Positions 10,680 to 20,445 of a stretch of 64,000 nt of DNA are shown here, piece after piece. The notes under the pieces were generated by a model. The model was given only the letters and a program-made list of their open reading frames with translations, was not told where the DNA came from and made no database searches. The DNA comes from Pseudomonas bubulae (GTDB lineage Bacteria > Pseudomonadota > Gammaproteobacteria > Pseudomonadales > Pseudomonadaceae), in contig NZ_UYJA01000001.1 in NCBI RefSeq assembly GCF_900618535.1, positions 1,425,381 to 1,489,380 on the forward strand, in the 5' to 3' direction. Within the stretch, counting starts at the first letter, position 1. Each line of letters starts with the position of its first letter. The translations under genes and the position numbers were made by a program.

Positions 10680-10973
10680 TTACATCGGGTCGTTGCGACG
10701 CAACAGCTCTTCAGGCAAGTGCTCGATGTATTCGTCTTCGGCCGGCGGCATTTGCAGGTGATAGCCCTGGCTCTCGAGGTTTTCCAGAACCTTGGTGATG
10801 TCTTCGCGCGACAGCTTGCGCTCGGGCGTCAGCACCAGATCAAAGGCGTGGATCGGCTTGCCAAAAGCCAGCATCAGCGGTTCCGGCACGCGCTCCAGGG
10901 CATCGGCCTTGAGTACATACAGGTACATTTCGTTGCGTTTGGTGCTGCGGTAGATCGAGCAAATACGTTTCAA
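10680..10973 (-). CDS. YcgL domain protein
   Basis: 97 aa with the family N-terminus [19 protein letters not shown]. The family usually starts exactly there, and the only start codon at that place is TTG at 10973, which overlaps the TGA stop of rnd (TTGA). Translation is therefore probably coupled to rnd. Small cytoplasmic protein of unknown biochemical function, often next to rnd in gammaproteobacteria. Confidence 0.88.
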   Translation of the reverse strand: MKRICSIYRSTKRNEMYLYVLKADALERVPEPLMLAFGKPIHAFDLVLTPERKLSREDITKVLENLESQGYHLQMPPAEDEYIEHLPEELLRRNDPM

Positions 10974-12103
10974 GACAGTTCTCCAGCGGTGGCCAGGCAA
11001 TCGAGCAAGGCCTGGCCCATCAACTCACGGCGCCAGCCGCGCAGTGATTCCGGCAATTGATAAGGGCCATTGGGGAAGCCGCTTTTAAGCAGGGCTTCCA
11101 GGGTTTTCTTACGCAGCATCAGTTCCGGCGCAATGTTCAGGCGCTCAGCTTCAGCCTGGCCGATGGCACGCAGACGCTTGATCAGCAACGCGGCTTCAAC
11201 CGGCAACGGCTCGGGCACGGCGGGCGGCCATTGTTCCGGCGGCAGACTGCCAGCACGCTTGATCAGATCAAGCAAAAACTCACCGTCCTGACGCACGGTG
11301 CGCGGGTGCATGTCTTCAATGCGCGCCAGTGCCACCAGGTTATCAGGCTGGGTTTTGGCCAGAGGCCACAATGCATGCTCGCGTATCACGCGGTTGCGCG
11401 GCAGGTCCCGGGCACGGGCTTCGTGCTCGCGCCAGGCGCAGATTTCACGCAATACCGCCAGTTGGGCCCGTGACAGCTTCCACGCCAGCTTGGCTTCGCG
11501 GTACACCTCGTAAGGATCTGTTTCGCGGCGCAGGTTGGCGACCAGTTCGGCGCCATCTTCCAGCACCCAGCGGTACTTTTCCGCCGACAGGCGCGGATGC
11601 AGCAACTTGTAGACTTCAGCCAGGTGCACGGCATCTTCGGCGGCGTAGCTGATCTGGGTTTCCGACAACGGACGCTGCAACCAGTCGGAGCGGGTCTCGC
11701 CCTTGGGCAGATCGATATCCAGGACTTCCTTGACCAGGCGCGAATAGCCCATGGAGAAGCCCAGGTTCAGATAGGCGGCTGCCAGTTGGGTGTCGAACAG
11801 TGGCACCGGCAGGCTGCCGGTCAGGCGCAGTAAAACCTCAAGGTCTTCACTGCAGGCATGCAGCACTTTGACCACCGCCTGGTTTTCCAGCAGGTCGGCC
11901 AGGGGCTGCCAGTTGTCGATGGTCAACGGGTCGATCAGGTACGCCCGCGTGCCGTCGCCAATCTGGATCAGGCCGGCAATCGGGTAAAAGGTGTCGACCC
12001 GCATAAATTCGGTGTCGAGGGCTACGAACGGCAATTGTTGCCATTCGGCGCAATGCTGGCCGAGGCTATCGTTGTCGCGAATCCAGTGAATATCGATGGC
12101 CAC
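10970..12103 (-). CDS. rnd: Ribonuclease D
   Basis: 377-aa 3'-5' exoribonuclease for tRNA maturation. DEDD motifs are visible: ALDTEFMR (ExoI), [11 protein letters not shown] (ExoII), YAAEDAVHL (ExoIII). Two C-terminal HRDC-type domains follow. The start is GTG at 12103 with AGGGAGA upstream. Operon with ycgL, whose start overlaps the rnd stop. Confidence 0.96.
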   Translation of the reverse strand: MAIDIHWIRDNDSLGQHCAEWQQLPFVALDTEFMRVDTFYPIAGLIQIGDGTRAYLIDPLTIDNWQPLADLLENQAVVKVLHACSEDLEVLLRLTGSLPVPLFDTQLAAAYLNLGFSMGYSRLVKEVLDIDLPKGETRSDWLQRPLSETQISYAAEDAVHLAEVYKLLHPRLSAEKYRWVLEDGAELVANLRRETDPYEVYREAKLAWKLSRAQLAVLREICAWREHEARARDLPRNRVIREHALWPLAKTQPDNLVALARIEDMHPRTVRQDGEFLLDLIKRAGSLPPEQWPPAVPEPLPVEAALLIKRLRAIGQAEAERLNIAPELMLRKKTLEALLKSGFPNGPYQLPESLRGWRRELMGQALLDCLATAGELS

Positions 12104-12354
12104 ACGGCTCTCCCTTGAAGAATGGCGCGCAGTATATATCGCCGCCAGGGATTACCGGACATTGCCTCGTCATGTTGTGCGCGAAAAAACCTACGAAACT
12201 TCCATATAAAACCCGCATCCCTAGAGTGATTTCCTCTATAAATTGCCTTGCTCAACGCCATTGAAGATTTGTTACAACACATTATGTGACAAGCCAGTCG
12301 GGCCACTGTGAGCGGGCACGAGTAGATTTGCGCACTAAAAACCGAGGATACCCC

Positions 12355-13509
12355 ATGAAAATGACCTGCAAACTGTCAGCACTGGCACTTTCGCTGATAG
12401 GCCTTTGCTCTTTTGCCAGTAGTGCACTGGCAAAGGGTTCTGACCTGGATGCAGTGGTGCAAAACGGCGCCAGGCACGTAATGCAAGAATACGCCGTGCC
12501 CGGCCTGGTCATCGCCGTGAGCGCTAACGGCAAGCAACACTTTTACAGCTTCGGTGTCGCGTCCAAGGCCAGTAAAGAGCCAGTGACCCCCGACACACTG
12601 TTCGAGGTTGGCTCGGTCAGCAAACTGTTTACCGCCACCCTGGCCACTTACGCTCAGGCCCAGGGCAAGCTTTCGCTGTCCGATACCGTCGGCAAATACG
12701 AGCCGGAACTTGAAGGCACACCCTTTGGCAAGGTAACCCTGGCCCATCTGGCCACCCATACTGCAGGCGGCTTCCCTTTGCAGCTGCCGGACAGCGTGCA
12801 GGACGAGCGCCAGTTGATGGATTACCTCAAACGCTGGAAACCCGCCTACCCGATGGGCACCCAGCGCAGCTACGCCAATCCAAGCATCGGCATGCTCGGC
12901 GTGATTGCCGCCAAAAGCCTGAACCTGCCGTTCACCCAGGCAATGGAGCAACAACTGTTCCCGGCACTGGGGCTGCACAACACCTACTACACCGTGCCCG
13001 CCAGCAAAATGACGTTGTATGCCCAGGGCTACGACAAGCAGGATGCACCGGTCAGGCTTAACTCCGGCGTGCTCGGCAATGAAGCCTATGGCGTGAAAAC
13101 CAGCGCCCGCGACCTGATCCACTTTACCGAGCTCAACCTGGGCCAGGGCGAAACCAGCCCGCAGATTCGCAAGGCTCTGGCTGACACGCACATCGGTTAT
13201 TTCCGCGTGGGCCCCATGACGCAGGATCTGATCTGGGAACAGTACCCTTACCCTGTCGAGCTCAAATCGCTGTTGGAAGGCAACTCGAACAACATGGCCT
13301 ATGAAAACAATGACGCCATCGCCCTGAATCCGCCTCTGGCCCCACAACAGGCGGTATGGGTCAACAAGACCGGCTCAACCGGCGGCTTTGGTGCCTACGC
13401 GGTGTTTGTGCCTGCCAAGCAAAAATCGATCGTCATTCTGGCCAACAAGAACTACCCCAACGACGCACGGGTCAAGTTGGCATACGAGGTGCTCAAGGCC
13501 CTGGACTAA
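12355..13509 (+). CDS. ampC: Class C (AmpC-type) beta-lactamase
   Basis: 384-aa periplasmic serine hydrolase. The signal peptide covers about residues 1–26 (cut near ASSALA-KG). Class C motifs are in order: SVSK (Ser87, Lys90), YAN (Tyr173–Asn175), KTG (338–340). The ATG at 12355 follows a GAGGA site. No ampR is adjacent, unlike in enterobacteria, so inducibility cannot be judged here. nagZ, which makes the muropeptide signal for AmpR systems, is at 59470. Its stop codon overlaps the convergent methyltransferase stop. Confidence 0.93.
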   Translation: MKMTCKLSALALSLIGLCSFASSALAKGSDLDAVVQNGARHVMQEYAVPGLVIAVSANGKQHFYSFGVASKASKEPVTPDTLFEVGSVSKLFTATLATYAQAQGKLSLSDTVGKYEPELEGTPFGKVTLAHLATHTAGGFPLQLPDSVQDERQLMDYLKRWKPAYPMGTQRSYANPSIGMLGVIAAKSLNLPFTQAMEQQLFPALGLHNTYYTVPASKMTLYAQGYDKQDAPVRLNSGVLGNEAYGVKTSARDLIHFTELNLGQGETSPQIRKALADTHIGYFRVGPMTQDLIWEQYPYPVELKSLLEGNSNNMAYENNDAIALNPPLAPQQAVWVNKTGSTGGFGAYAVFVPAKQKSIVILANKNYPNDARVKLAYEVLKALD

Positions 13510-14156
13510 ATGTCCTTGCGCAAGATGTAGATGCTGCCCATGCCACAACCGGGCAGCACTTCGTACTGTTTGAGGATACTGAAGCCTGCCCGCTCAAATT
13601 GACCTTCAATTTCGTCCTTGTTCACCACGATACGGAGCGGGTCACAGCCCTGCTCCGCCGCACGACCAAGGGGCACAGAAAGGATCAGGCCGTCACGACT
13701 GACCCTGTGCAGCTCGCGCAAAATGGCCTGGCGATGATCGCTGTCGCGCACATGGTGGAACAACTGCATGCAAAAAATGCAGTCCACGGCGTTTTCCGAA
13801 ATATCGATGGAAAACACCGAGCTTTGAAACAGTTTGATGCGCGCCAGCAGGCCGGCGGGATGGTGGGTTTGTGCGTGATCGAGCATGGCCTGCGACGAGT
13901 CGCAGGCCAGGATCACCCGATTGCCATGCTCGGCCAAAATCGGCCAGAAACGCCCGGCTCCGCAAGCCAGATCCAGGATCAGTCCAGGCTCGCCCGCAAC
14001 CTTGAGCGCCCGGCGCACCAGGCGCCGCTCGCGCCACAACACGAACCTGCGGGCAAGCCCTTGGGGCTGTACTTGCAGGCAAACCTTCGCATGCTCGCGG
14101 TCAAACTGCTCGGCGAGCTCATGCTCTATAGGGGTGGAAGGTGGCTGCGATGACAT
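13506..14156 (-). CDS. Class I SAM-dependent methyltransferase
   Basis: 216 aa. Motif I LILDLACGAGRFWPIL, the acidic post-I CDSSQAMLDHA, and FCMQLFHHVRD around motif IV define a small-molecule-type class I fold. The substrate is unknown; similar Pseudomonas proteins lie in phospholipid- or kinase-like contexts, but nothing here supports one. It converges with ampC and the two stop codons overlap (CTAA, 13506–13509). Confidence 0.85.
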   Translation of the reverse strand: MSSQPPSTPIEHELAEQFDREHAKVCLQVQPQGLARRFVLWRERRLVRRALKVAGEPGLILDLACGAGRFWPILAEHGNRVILACDSSQAMLDHAQTHHPAGLLARIKLFQSSVFSIDISENAVDCIFCMQLFHHVRDSDHRQAILRELHRVSRDGLILSVPLGRAAEQGCDPLRIVVNKDEIEGQFERAGFSILKQYEVLPGCGMGSIYILRKDI

Positions 14157-14249
14157 GGGCCCGCGAACTCTTGTGTTTGATGATGATCAACGCAGAGATT
14201 ATCGGGACACCAGTGAAAAAATTGTCACAAAACCATGAAAACAGGCGGG

Positions 14250-15641
14250 TCACGCCTGCTGCAAATACCAGCGCCAGTCCTGCTCGCCCACTTCGCCCAT
14301 GAATTGACGGTATTCCGCGTTTTTCACGGCCAGGTAGACCTTGAGAAACTCCGGACCGAAGGCTTCTTTTGCCCACTCCGAAGCCTGCAACGCCCGCAAG
14401 GTGGTCAGCCAGTCGGTCGGCAACCGCTCGCTGGCCTGGGCATAGCCATTGCCTTCGACCGGCGCACCCGGGTCGAGTTGCTCGCGAATGCCACGATGGA
14501 TTCCGGCCAGAATAGCTGCCGCGGCCAGGTACGGATTGGCATCGGCACCACATATGCGGTGTTCGATATGCCGTGAAAACGCCGGACCACCGGGCACCCG
14601 CAGGCTCACCGTACGGTTGTCCACGCCCCAGGTAGCGGCCAGCGGCGCATAACTGTTGCTCTGGAATCGGCGGTAGGAGTTGGCATTGGGGCAAAACATC
14701 AACAGTGAATCGAGCAAAGTGCTGAGCATTCCGCCCACCGCCTGCCTGAGCAACGGCGTACCGTCCGCTGCCTCGCTGGCAAACAGGTTGTTGCCGTCCT
14801 TGTCGGCCAGGCTCACATGCATGTGCATGCCGGTACCGGCCAGATCATCGAAAGGTTTGGCCATAAAGCAGGCAACCATCCCGTGCTTGTGCGCCACGCC
14901 TTTGACCAGGCGCTTGTAGCGCACCGCTTCGTCCATTGCCTGCAGCGCGTCACTGCGATGTTCCAGGGTAATTTCCACCTGCCCCGGCGCATATTCGGAA
15001 ATCGCCGTGCGTGCAGGTATCCCCTGGAGCTTGCAAGCGCTGTACAAATCGGCCAGAAACGGCTCGATCTGTTCCAGCTCGCGCAAACCGTAAACCTGGG
15101 TCGCCCGCGGGCGCTGGCCATCAGCATCACGGGCCGGTTGCGGGCGACCGTTGCTGTCGCGCTGCTGATCGAGCAGATAAAACTCCAGCTCCGCCGCCAT
15201 CACCGGGTAATAGCCATCGGCCTTGAGGCCATCGATAACCTTGGCCAGCAAGTGCCGGGGGTCGGCCACTGTGGCGGGCATGCCCTGTTGGGGATGCATG
15301 CTGACCTGCACTGCCGCCGTGGGAATCAGGCGCCACGGCATGGGCTGCAAACTGCCGCTGACGGGATAGGCACGGCAGTCGATATCGCCCACATCCCACA
15401 CCAGGCCGGTGTTTTCCACATCATCGCCGTTAATGCTCAAGCCCAGAATCGTGCTCGGCAGCGGCCGACCGCTCTCGTAGACCGCCAGCAACTCGTCGCG
15501 GTGCAGCAACTTTCCGCGAGGCACGCCGTTATTGTCGATGATGAACAGTTCGAACATCTCGATGTGGGGATGTAATTCCAGAAAATCCAGGGCTTGTTGC
15601 AGCGGGGCAAACGCGGTTGCAGCACTCATGGCAATACTCAT
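14250..15641 (-). CDS. Glutamine synthetase family protein, gamma-glutamylpolyamine synthetase type
   Basis: 463 aa. It has the GS catalytic-domain signatures KPFDDLAGTGMHMHVSL (ATP/glutamate region), NSYRRFQSNSYAPLAATWG and EHRICGADANPYLAAAAILAG, and the short N-terminal domain typical of PuuA/Spu enzymes rather than GlnA. It likely ligates glutamate to putrescine or another amine with ATP. The start could be 15641 or the in-frame ATG at 15629; neither has a good ribosome site. No other polyamine gene is nearby. Confidence 0.88.
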   Translation of the reverse strand: MSIAMSAATAFAPLQQALDFLELHPHIEMFELFIIDNNGVPRGKLLHRDELLAVYESGRPLPSTILGLSINGDDVENTGLVWDVGDIDCRAYPVSGSLQPMPWRLIPTAAVQVSMHPQQGMPATVADPRHLLAKVIDGLKADGYYPVMAAELEFYLLDQQRDSNGRPQPARDADGQRPRATQVYGLRELEQIEPFLADLYSACKLQGIPARTAISEYAPGQVEITLEHRSDALQAMDEAVRYKRLVKGVAHKHGMVACFMAKPFDDLAGTGMHMHVSLADKDGNNLFASEAADGTPLLRQAVGGMLSTLLDSLLMFCPNANSYRRFQSNSYAPLAATWGVDNRTVSLRVPGGPAFSRHIEHRICGADANPYLAAAAILAGIHRGIREQLDPGAPVEGNGYAQASERLPTDWLTTLRALQASEWAKEAFGPEFLKVYLAVKNAEYRQFMGEVGEQDWRWYLQQA

Positions 15642-15977
15642 CGGTTCGTATCAGACAGGCGCCGGGGCGCACATATTCAGGATTTGACGGCACGATGAAG
15701 ATCCGGCGGGCGGGCATGACGGCAGTGAAACAGGGCCCAGAAGGCCTGCCAGGGGCACTGAATGCTGCTCATACCTGCAACCGTTGCCAAAAAGGGAACC
15801 CAGCCTCACACGCCCGGGTGGGTTGTTTAAATGCAGGGATTTATACCTTTGGTTACATCGGCGCTAAACAATCAAGCCTCTGTGGAAGCGGGCTCTGTGA
15901 ACGTTTCAATCCCCGGCAAGGTCGCATGCAGTGTCTATCCTGCTTGATCCACCCTACTGCTTCGAGGAGCCCGCACC
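15642..15977. other. Intergenic region, glutamine synthetase family gene / poxB (divergent promoters)
   Basis: About 336 nt without a supported gene. It must hold the divergent promoters of both genes. A degenerate single arm of REP family A is visible near 15882–15895; no terminator or operator is recognised. Confidence 0.5.
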
Positions 15978-17699
15978 ATGACCAGAACGGTTGCCGATTT
16001 CATCACCGAAACCCTGCAGCAAACCGGCGTAAAGCGTGTATTTGGCGTGGTGGGTGATTCCCTCAATGGCTTTACCGACGCCTTGCGTCGCCAGGAGCAG
16101 ATTGAGTGGATCCATATGCGCAACGAGGAGTCCGCCGCATTCGCCGCCGGGGCCGAAGCCCATTTGACCGGCGAGCTGGCGGTTTGCGCCGGCAGCTGTG
16201 GCCCCGGCAACCTGCACTTGATCAATGGCCTGTTCGACGCCCATCGCAGCGGAGTACCGGTGCTGGCACTGGCCGCTCACATTCCCGGCAGCGAAATCGG
16301 TATCGACTATTTTCAGGCCACCCACCCCGAAAGCCTGTTCAAGGAATGCAGCCACTACGTTGAACTGGTGTCCCGCCCTGAGCAACTGCCGCAGATTCTG
16401 CATCGGGCCATGCGCACGGCCATCGCCAAACGCGGAGTGGCGGTGGTAGTGATTCCGGGGGATGTGGCGCTGCAAGCGACCGAGGCCAAGGTGGCGCAAT
16501 GGCTCAAGCCTGCCCAGCCGCTGGTCTGTCCCGCCCCGCCCGATATCGACCGGCTGGCGTCGTTTCTCAATGACGGCAAGAAAGTCACACTGCTGTGCGG
16601 CGCAGGCTGCGCCGGTGCCCATAGCGAAATCCTGGCCCTGGCCGAGCGGTTGAACGCGCCCATCGTGCATGCCCTGCGCGGCAAGGAACATGTCGAATAC
16701 GACAACCCCTATGACGTCGGCATGACCGGCCTGATCGGCTTCGCCTCGGGTTACAAGGCGATGATGAACTGCGACACCCTGCTGATGCTGGGCACCAACT
16801 TTCCTTATCGCCAGTTCTATCCCGAGCACAGTTATATCGCACAGATCGACCTGCGCCCCGAAGCCCTGGGCAATCGCTGCCCGCTGCAACTGGGGCTGCT
16901 CGGTGATGTGAAGCTGACACTTGAGGCAGTATTGCCCAAGGTGATGCAAAACCCCGACCGCGACCACCTCGACCAGGCGCTGGACGATTACAAAAAAGCC
17001 CGGGAAGACCTCGACGCCCTGGCGGAAAGTGGCCCTGGCAGCTCTATCATCCACCCCCAGTACCTCAACCGGCTGGTCAGTGAGCTGGCGGCAGAGGATG
17101 CGATTTTCACCTGCGACGTTGGCACCCCCACTGCGTGGGCAGCCCGCTATTTGAAAATGAACGGCAAACGGCGCCTGATCGGCTCGTTCAACCACGGCTC
17201 GATGGCCAATGCCATGCTGCAGGCCATCGGCGCACAGGCGACATACCCGGATCGCCAGGTTATCTCAATGTCCGGCGACGGTGGTTTCACCATGATGATG
17301 GGTGACTTCCTCACCCTCAGCCAGGTGGGCTTGCCGGTCAAGGTCATCGTGCTCAACAACGGCACCCTGGGTTTTGTCGAAATGGAAATGAAGGCAGCGG
17401 GCTTCCCGGATGTGGGTTGCGACCTGAAAAATCCGGACTTTGCGGCAATGGCCCAGGCCATGGGGGTTAAAGGGATTCGCGTGGAGCATCCATCCGAACT
17501 GGAAGCGGCGCTGCGCGAAGCCTTCGCCCATGACGGCCCGGTGCTGGTGGATGTGGTCAGCGCCCGTCAGGAGCTGGTCATGCCGCCGACCAAGACGTTC
17601 GAACAGGCCAAGGGCTTCAGCCTGTTTATGCTCAAGACCGTGATGGACGGCCGCGCCCGGGAGCTGATCGACCTGGCCAAAGTCAACTTGTGGCGCTGA
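15978..17699 (+). CDS. poxB: Pyruvate dehydrogenase (quinone), PoxB-type thiamine diphosphate enzyme
   Basis: 573 aa. N-terminal Pyr domain with the catalytic Glu in [19 protein letters not shown]; central domain around 190–330; C-terminal ThDP-binding motif [20 protein letters not shown]…NNGTLG. Length, [17 protein letters not shown] and a C-terminal basic tail ([11 protein letters not shown]) match PoxB, a peripheral membrane enzyme that oxidises pyruvate to acetate and CO2 and reduces ubiquinone. Monocistronic, with a REP element after the stop. Confidence 0.9.
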   Translation: MTRTVADFITETLQQTGVKRVFGVVGDSLNGFTDALRRQEQIEWIHMRNEESAAFAAGAEAHLTGELAVCAGSCGPGNLHLINGLFDAHRSGVPVLALAAHIPGSEIGIDYFQATHPESLFKECSHYVELVSRPEQLPQILHRAMRTAIAKRGVAVVVIPGDVALQATEAKVAQWLKPAQPLVCPAPPDIDRLASFLNDGKKVTLLCGAGCAGAHSEILALAERLNAPIVHALRGKEHVEYDNPYDVGMTGLIGFASGYKAMMNCDTLLMLGTNFPYRQFYPEHSYIAQIDLRPEALGNRCPLQLGLLGDVKLTLEAVLPKVMQNPDRDHLDQALDDYKKAREDLDALAESGPGSSIIHPQYLNRLVSELAAEDAIFTCDVGTPTAWAARYLKMNGKRRLIGSFNHGSMANAMLQAIGAQATYPDRQVISMSGDGGFTMMMGDFLTLSQVGLPVKVIVLNNGTLGFVEMEMKAAGFPDVGCDLKNPDFAAMAQAMGVKGIRVEHPSELEAALREAFAHDGPVLVDVVSARQELVMPPTKTFEQAKGFSLFMLKTVMDGRARELIDLAKVNLWR

Positions 17700-17725
17700 T
17701 TAACTCTCCAATAACCGCAGTACTT

Positions 17726-17812
17726 TGTGGGAGCGGGCTTGCTCGCGATGAAATTGACGCGGTTTACCTGACAGACCGCGCCGCATGCATCGCGAGCAAG
17801 CCCGCTCCCACA
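17726..17812. repeat. REP-like element family A
   Basis: Arms TGTGGGAGCGGGCTTGCTCG at the left and their inverse at the right, with a second inner imperfect hairpin. It lies between poxB and the ParD-like gene. Confidence 0.88.
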
Positions 17813-17864
17813 GGGAGACCTTGACCGGAAACAGAGTTTCTACACGATTGAAAACCGCTACAGC

Positions 17865-17894
17865 TTGCGATCACGAGCAGCTCTCGCCTAATAT
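17865..17894 (+). promoter_or_regulatory. Putative sigma70 promoter of the parD-like/map operon
   Basis: TTGCGA (17865–17870), an 18-nt spacer, TAATAT (17889–17894). Predicted start of transcription falls inside the inverted repeat that follows. Confidence 0.5.
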
Positions 17895-17895
17895 A

Positions 17896-17923
17896 CGTTC
17901 CATATACATTTCATATTGGAACG
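17896..17923. promoter_or_regulatory. Operator-like inverted repeat ahead of parD-like gene
   Basis: CGTTCCA (17896–17902) and TGGAACG (17917–17923) separated by 14 nt, ending 4 nt before the ATG. The position suits autoregulation by the ribbon-helix-helix-like protein encoded next. Confidence 0.5.
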
Positions 17924-17926
17924 CTG

Positions 17927-18169
17927 ATGGGCATCGTCAAGATATCCGAGCAGATGCACGAAAACCTGCGGGTCGCCAGCAACGCGCTGAGCCGCTCGAT
18001 CAATGCACAAGCCGAGCACTGGATGCGCATTGGCATGCTGTCCGAACTGCACCCCAACCTTGATCACAACCAGATCTGCCGCCTGCTGGTGCGGGCCGAG
18101 CAGGCTGGCGGCCTGGACTTGAATGTGGCACTGCAAGACACCCCCCTCGCAACCGGAGCACATTCATGA
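17927..18169 (+). CDS. ParD-like antitoxin family protein
   Basis: 80 aa. The N-terminal MGIVKISEQMHENL and SRSINAQAEHWMRIGML match the ParD_like family (ribbon-helix-helix DNA binders). No ParE toxin follows; the next gene, overlapping by ATGA, is a methionine aminopeptidase. The family and this pairing are known in Pseudomonas, but its role is not. Likely represses its own promoter through the adjacent inverted repeat (inference). Confidence 0.8.
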   Translation: MGIVKISEQMHENLRVASNALSRSINAQAEHWMRIGMLSELHPNLDHNQICRLLVRAEQAGGLDLNVALQDTPLATGAHS

Positions 18170-18957
18170 AGGCCAGCGTCGTTATCAACACCCCGGCGCA
18201 AATCGCCCAGTCCAAGGTCGCGGGCAAGCTGGCCGCCGAAGTGCTGGCCATGATCGCCGAGCACGTCAAGGCCGGGGTCACCACCGACCAGCTCGACCGG
18301 ATCTGCCACGATTACATCGTCAACGTGCAAAAGGCCATCCCCGGCAACGTGGGCTATCACGGTTTCCCCAAAACCGTATGTGCTTCGGTCAATGAAGTGG
18401 TATGTCACGGCATCCCGTCCAACCGCGTGCTGCGCGACGGCGATATCGTCAATATCGATATCGCCGTGGTCAAGGATGGCTGGTTCGGCGATACCAGCCG
18501 CATGTACTTTGTCGGCGAGCCAAGCCCCGCAGCCCGGCATCTGGTGAAAACTACCTACGAAGCCATGTGTGCCGGGATCCGCATGGTCCGCCCGGGCGCA
18601 ACCCTAGGCGATATCGGCCACGCCATCCAGACCCTGGCCGAGAAAGAAGGCTTCAGTGTGGTACGCGAGTATTGCGGCCACGGCATCGGCAAGGTCTATC
18701 ACGACGAACCGCAGGTGCTGCACTACGGTTATCCAGGCCAGGGTATGAAGCTCAAGACCGGCATGATTTTCACCATCGAACCGATGCTTAACGCTGGCAA
18801 GCGCCATGTGAAGACGCTGCCTGACCACTGGACTGTCGTGACCAGGGATGGCTCGCTGTCGGCCCAGTGGGAGCATATGGTGGCCGTGACTCACGACGGC
18901 TTTGAGGTGCTGAGCCCGTGGCCGGACACCCTGGCCGAGTACCCCGCCATCGTTTGA
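18166..18957 (+). CDS. map: Type I methionine aminopeptidase
   Basis: 263-aa metalloenzyme that removes N-terminal Met from nascent proteins. Visible ligands: Asp in IVNIDIAVVKDGWFGDTSR, His in YCGHGIGKVYHDEPQ, Glu in FTIEPML and in QWEHMVAVT. It is translationally coupled to the ParD-like gene, so it is probably a second, regulated Map copy rather than the housekeeping one usually found near rpsB. Confidence 0.93.
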   Translation: MKASVVINTPAQIAQSKVAGKLAAEVLAMIAEHVKAGVTTDQLDRICHDYIVNVQKAIPGNVGYHGFPKTVCASVNEVVCHGIPSNRVLRDGDIVNIDIAVVKDGWFGDTSRMYFVGEPSPAARHLVKTTYEAMCAGIRMVRPGATLGDIGHAIQTLAEKEGFSVVREYCGHGIGKVYHDEPQVLHYGYPGQGMKLKTGMIFTIEPMLNAGKRHVKTLPDHWTVVTRDGSLSAQWEHMVAVTHDGFEVLSPWPDTLAEYPAIV

Positions 18958-18982
18958 CGGGCCACTGCACAGGGACGGCACC

Positions 18983-19876
18983 ATGACGGTTGAAAGCTAC
19001 GACCAACTGGCGATCTTCGCGGTAGTTGCCCAGGAGCGCAGCTTTACCCGCGCCGCCGCCCGCCTGGGCATGTCGCAACCGGCCCTGAGCCGGGCCATGC
19101 GCCAGCTCGAGGAACGCCTGGGGGTGCGCCTGCTGGCGCGCACTACCCGCAGCGTTGCCCCGACCCAGGCGGGCGAGCACCTGCTGCAGGTGATCGCCCC
19201 ACGCTTCGACGAGATCAACAGCGAGCTGGCGCTGCTCAGCAAGTTCCGTGACCGGCCAGCGGGCAAATTGCGCATCACCGCAGGGGAACATGCGGCGATT
19301 GCGGTGCTGCAGCCGGTGCTGGCGCGGCTGCTGCCCGACCACCCGGACTTGAGCATCGAGATTATCGTCGACTACGGCCTGACCGATATCGTCGCCGAGG
19401 GCTTCGATGCTGGCGTGCGCCTGGGCGAACAGGTGGCCAAGGACATGATTGCCATGCGCATCGGGCCCGATATGCGCATGGCGGTGATCGGCTCCCCCGC
19501 TTACTTCAGCCACTACCCCAAGCCGGTGATCCCGGCCGATCTGATGGCGCACAACTGCATCACCCTGCGCATGCCTACCCACGGCGGCCTGTTTATGTGG
19601 GAATTCGAAAAAAACGGCCAGGCACTCAACGTGCGGATCGAAGGCCAACTGGTGTTCAACAACATTGCTATGCGCCTGGAGTCAGTCCTGCAGGGGCTGG
19701 GCCTGGCCTATATGCCGGAAGACGTGGTACGGCCCTATATCGAGCAGGGCCGCCTGATCCGTGTGCTGGAGGACTGGTGCGAACCCTACTCCGGCTACCA
19801 CCTCTACTACCCGAGCCGACGCCAGTCCTCCCCGGCCTTCACCCTGCTGCGCGAAGCCTTGCGTTACCCAGGCTGA
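18983..19876 (+). CDS. LysR-type transcriptional regulator
   Basis: 297 aa. N-terminal winged HTH (FAVVAQERSFTRAAARLGMSQPALSRAMRQLEERLGVRLLARTTRS, residues about 10–55) and a LysR substrate-binding domain of the CrgA/DsdA-like type (GKLRITAGEHAA onwards). It lies 25 nt after map but probably acts on another target, possibly the convergent hydrolase–cupin pair. The effector is unknown. Confidence 0.92.
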   Translation: MTVESYDQLAIFAVVAQERSFTRAAARLGMSQPALSRAMRQLEERLGVRLLARTTRSVAPTQAGEHLLQVIAPRFDEINSELALLSKFRDRPAGKLRITAGEHAAIAVLQPVLARLLPDHPDLSIEIIVDYGLTDIVAEGFDAGVRLGEQVAKDMIAMRIGPDMRMAVIGSPAYFSHYPKPVIPADLMAHNCITLRMPTHGGLFMWEFEKNGQALNVRIEGQLVFNNIAMRLESVLQGLGLAYMPEDVVRPYIEQGRLIRVLEDWCEPYSGYHLYYPSRRQSSPAFTLLREALRYPG

Positions 19877-19938
19877 GGGGGTGCCAGCTCACGGCTTTGC
19901 CCGTCCACCCCGCAGCCAGCATGGCAGGGCTCTGAAAC

Positions 19939-20430
19939 TTAACGGTTCTGGTATTGCTCATCCGTCACTTTCTCCATCCAGGTCACGCTTTTACCGTCCA
20001 CGCTGCCGGTGACGGCCAGATGAGTCATGGCACCATCCGCTGCGGCGCCGTGCCAGTGTTTGACGCCCGGTGGGCAAACCACCACATCGCCGGGGTGAAT
20101 CTGCTGCACCGGCTTGCCCCACTCCTGGGTCAGTCCCACGCCGGACACCACCACCGGCCGCTGTCCTGCCGGGTGAGTGTGCCAGGCGGAGCGGGAGCCC
20201 GGCGCAAAGGTGACGTAGGCGCCCGAAGCGTTGATTTCCTCGCTGGCGGCAAACAGCGGATCGACCCGTACCTGCCCGGTAAAGTAGTCCTCGGGACCCG
20301 CTGTCGAGGCCTGGTCGGCGCTGCGTGTGATCTGCTGCGCCCGGGCCTTGTCGTCAACGGCTGACGATCCGGCGGCACCCGCAAGGGGGGCCGCAACACA
20401 CATGGCAAGTGTCCACAGTGTCCGCTTCAT
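19939..20430 (-). CDS. Exported cupin-domain protein
   Basis: 163 aa with a signal peptide (residues 1–19). Single cupin domain: SAWHTHPAGQRPVVVSGVG carries the two metal-binding His, and PPGVKHWHGAA the second motif. Similar proteins are found near quinone or carboxymuconolactone genes, but the substrate here is unknown. Second gene of a two-gene unit with the upstream hydrolase (15-nt gap). Confidence 0.85.
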   Translation of the reverse strand: MKRTLWTLAMCVAAPLAGAAGSSAVDDKARAQQITRSADQASTAGPEDYFTGQVRVDPLFAASEEINASGAYVTFAPGSRSAWHTHPAGQRPVVVSGVGLTQEWGKPVQQIHPGDVVVCPPGVKHWHGAAADGAMTHLAVTGSVDGKSVTWMEKVTDEQYQNR

Positions 20431-20445
20431 GCAAACCTCCCGGAA

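Noticed and set aside
12104..12354. ampR upstream of ampC
   Set aside because: The 250-nt gap is too short and the neighbour is rnd; no LysR gene is adjacent.
17927..18169. Classical ParDE toxin–antitoxin locus
   Set aside because: The following gene is a complete methionine aminopeptidase, not a ParE-fold toxin.
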